From contig NZ_FOHU01000010.1 of the NCBI RefSeq assembly GCF_900111615.1, positions 62,001 through 126,000 on the forward strand: DNA of 64,000 nucleotides, read 5' to 3'. The DNA is from Natronincola peptidivorans (lineage in GTDB: Bacteria > Bacillota > Clostridia > Peptostreptococcales > Natronincolaceae). The position numbers and the translations under genes were made by a program. This document shows, piece after piece, positions 63,403-64,000 of the stretch (its first letter is position 1; each line of letters starts with the position of its first letter). Under the pieces are notes generated by a model. It made no database searches. It had not been told where the DNA came from and saw only the letters and a program-made list of their open reading frames with translations.

Positions 63403-63590
63403 ATATAACGGGGCCGCGGGTTACAGAAGCCGTTCCGCCTTACTTAGCTCTTAAGTTAGGTGGAACAGTTTGGGTCGAAGCGCCGGAATTGCTCCAATTC
63501 ATCACTATCCGGCGCGGAGCCTATATCTCGTTGATATACGTCGTGTGACCCCAGGGTTACCAAGGATGGTAACCCGTCTCTTTCCTGAAT
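63403..63590 (-). repeat. attC site 12, right end unclear
   Basis: R' ATATAAC (63403-63409) opens the site, and CGCGGGTTAC inside pairs with GGTAACCCG near 63568-63577. No good R'' lies at the other end before the VOC gene stop at 63605. A stem GTTCCGCCT/AGGTGGAAC lies inside. The site is likely degenerate or partly rearranged. Confidence 0.6.
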
Positions 63591-63604
63591 TGCTCAACAG
63601 ATCT

Positions 63605-64000
63605 TTATTCAGGTAGTTGATTTATTTCAATTATATTTCCTTCGGGATCTCTAAAATAAACAAATTGAAATCCTGCAACATTCTTGGGTTCTTTCACACA
63701 TATTGGTTCAGAAATGAATTCTATCCCCAATTTTCTTAAGTCATTATATGCCTCTTCTAGATTTTCAACAATAAATGCTATGTGTCTATAGCCAGGATAA
63801 TTTGAAAGAGATAATTCACTACATCTCTCAATTTTTTGTTCATATTCTGATATTTCGATTTCCACATTGTTTCCCGGAACAATCAAATGTGCTCCTTTAG
63901 CTTTTGCATTTGAAATGCCTACACCTTTTCTAAAATCTTCATTCTCGATTTCAAATTCACGAATAATCTCAAAACCTAGAACTTCCGAATAAAATTTCAT
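63605..64000 (-). CDS. VOC-superfamily (glyoxalase/fosfomycin-resistance-like) protein, partial
   Basis: A VOC-fold protein cut by the window edge; 131 residues are visible. The C-terminal half has GYRHIAFIVENLEEAYNDL, FVYFRDPEGNIIEINQ with the usual metal Glu in the last strand. The visible KFYSEVLGFE reads like the middle of the N-terminal half, so the real start is beyond 64000. Activity could be glyoxalase, thiol transferase or dioxygenase. Confidence 0.85.
   Translation of the reverse strand: MKFYSEVLGFEIIREFEIENEDFRKGVGISNAKAKGAHLIVPGNNVEIEISEYEQKIERCSELSLSNYPGYRHIAFIVENLEEAYNDLRKLGIEFISEPICVKEPKNVAGFQFVYFRDPEGNIIEINQLPE

Noticed and set aside
53459-63590. CRISPR array as an explanation for the regular repeats
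   Set aside because: The repeats are long, diverged, palindromic and 0.6-1.3 kb apart with genes between them. No short identical direct repeats or spacers exist.

Overview
The window reads as a low-GC, spore-forming anaerobe of the Clostridia. Support comes from the order hrcA-grpE-dnaK with a CIRCE operator, hemW, lepA, spoIIP, gpr, rpsT, holA, comEC, a gerA-type germination operon, AT-rich intergenic DNA and strong Shine-Dalgarno sites. The gene order resembles Alkaliphilus/Natronincola-type Clostridiaceae, but that placement is an impression and was not searched.

Region 1 (1-28 kb) is core chromosome: the heat-shock operon, LepA, the sporulation pair gpr/spoIIP, ribosomal protein S20, DNA polymerase III delta, a short ComEC with a separate ComEC-type metallo-hydrolase lipoprotein nearby, a TPR protein, a lone DNA adenine methyltransferase, an AlaX-type tRNA editing enzyme, a PgpA-family protein, a DEAD-box helicase and a germination receptor operon (A, B, C subunits). 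Region 2 (28-43 kb) starts with an IS110-family element whose upstream end can fold like a bridge RNA. It continues with scattered metabolic and transport genes: an NSS transporter, an OFA-type MFS transporter, an ABC ATPase plus nitroreductase behind a leader with a strong terminator, and an RND efflux pair with a TetR regulator.

Region 3 (43-53 kb) is an accessory stretch of small unrelated genes, mostly on the minus strand: acetyltransferases, a CPBP protease, an MBL hydrolase, an ACT protein, a DUF1835 protein and a metallophosphoesterase. Region 4 (53.46 kb to the right edge) is the main discovery. It is an array of about twelve units, each with one small gene or one toxin-antitoxin pair followed by an imperfect inverted repeat of about 70-270 bp. 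The repeat ends read, in gene orientation, RYYYAAC-A... and ...CGTTRRRY, as in integron attC sites. Spacing between successive cut sites is 0.63-1.33 kb. The ordinary cassette genes point left (minus strand) in agreement with attC polarity; the toxin-antitoxin pair is reversed and has its own promoter.

No integrase gene is visible. Cassette polarity puts the attI/intI end, if it exists, to the right of position 64000. The array carries acetyltransferases, a GrpB-family protein, a CPBP protease, a methyltransferase, a quinone-oxidoreductase-like enzyme, a zinc-ribbon protein, a VOC protein and a membrane protein with a CHAT/caspase-like His/Cys signature. An integron-type cassette array in a clostridial chromosome is unusual as far as I know.
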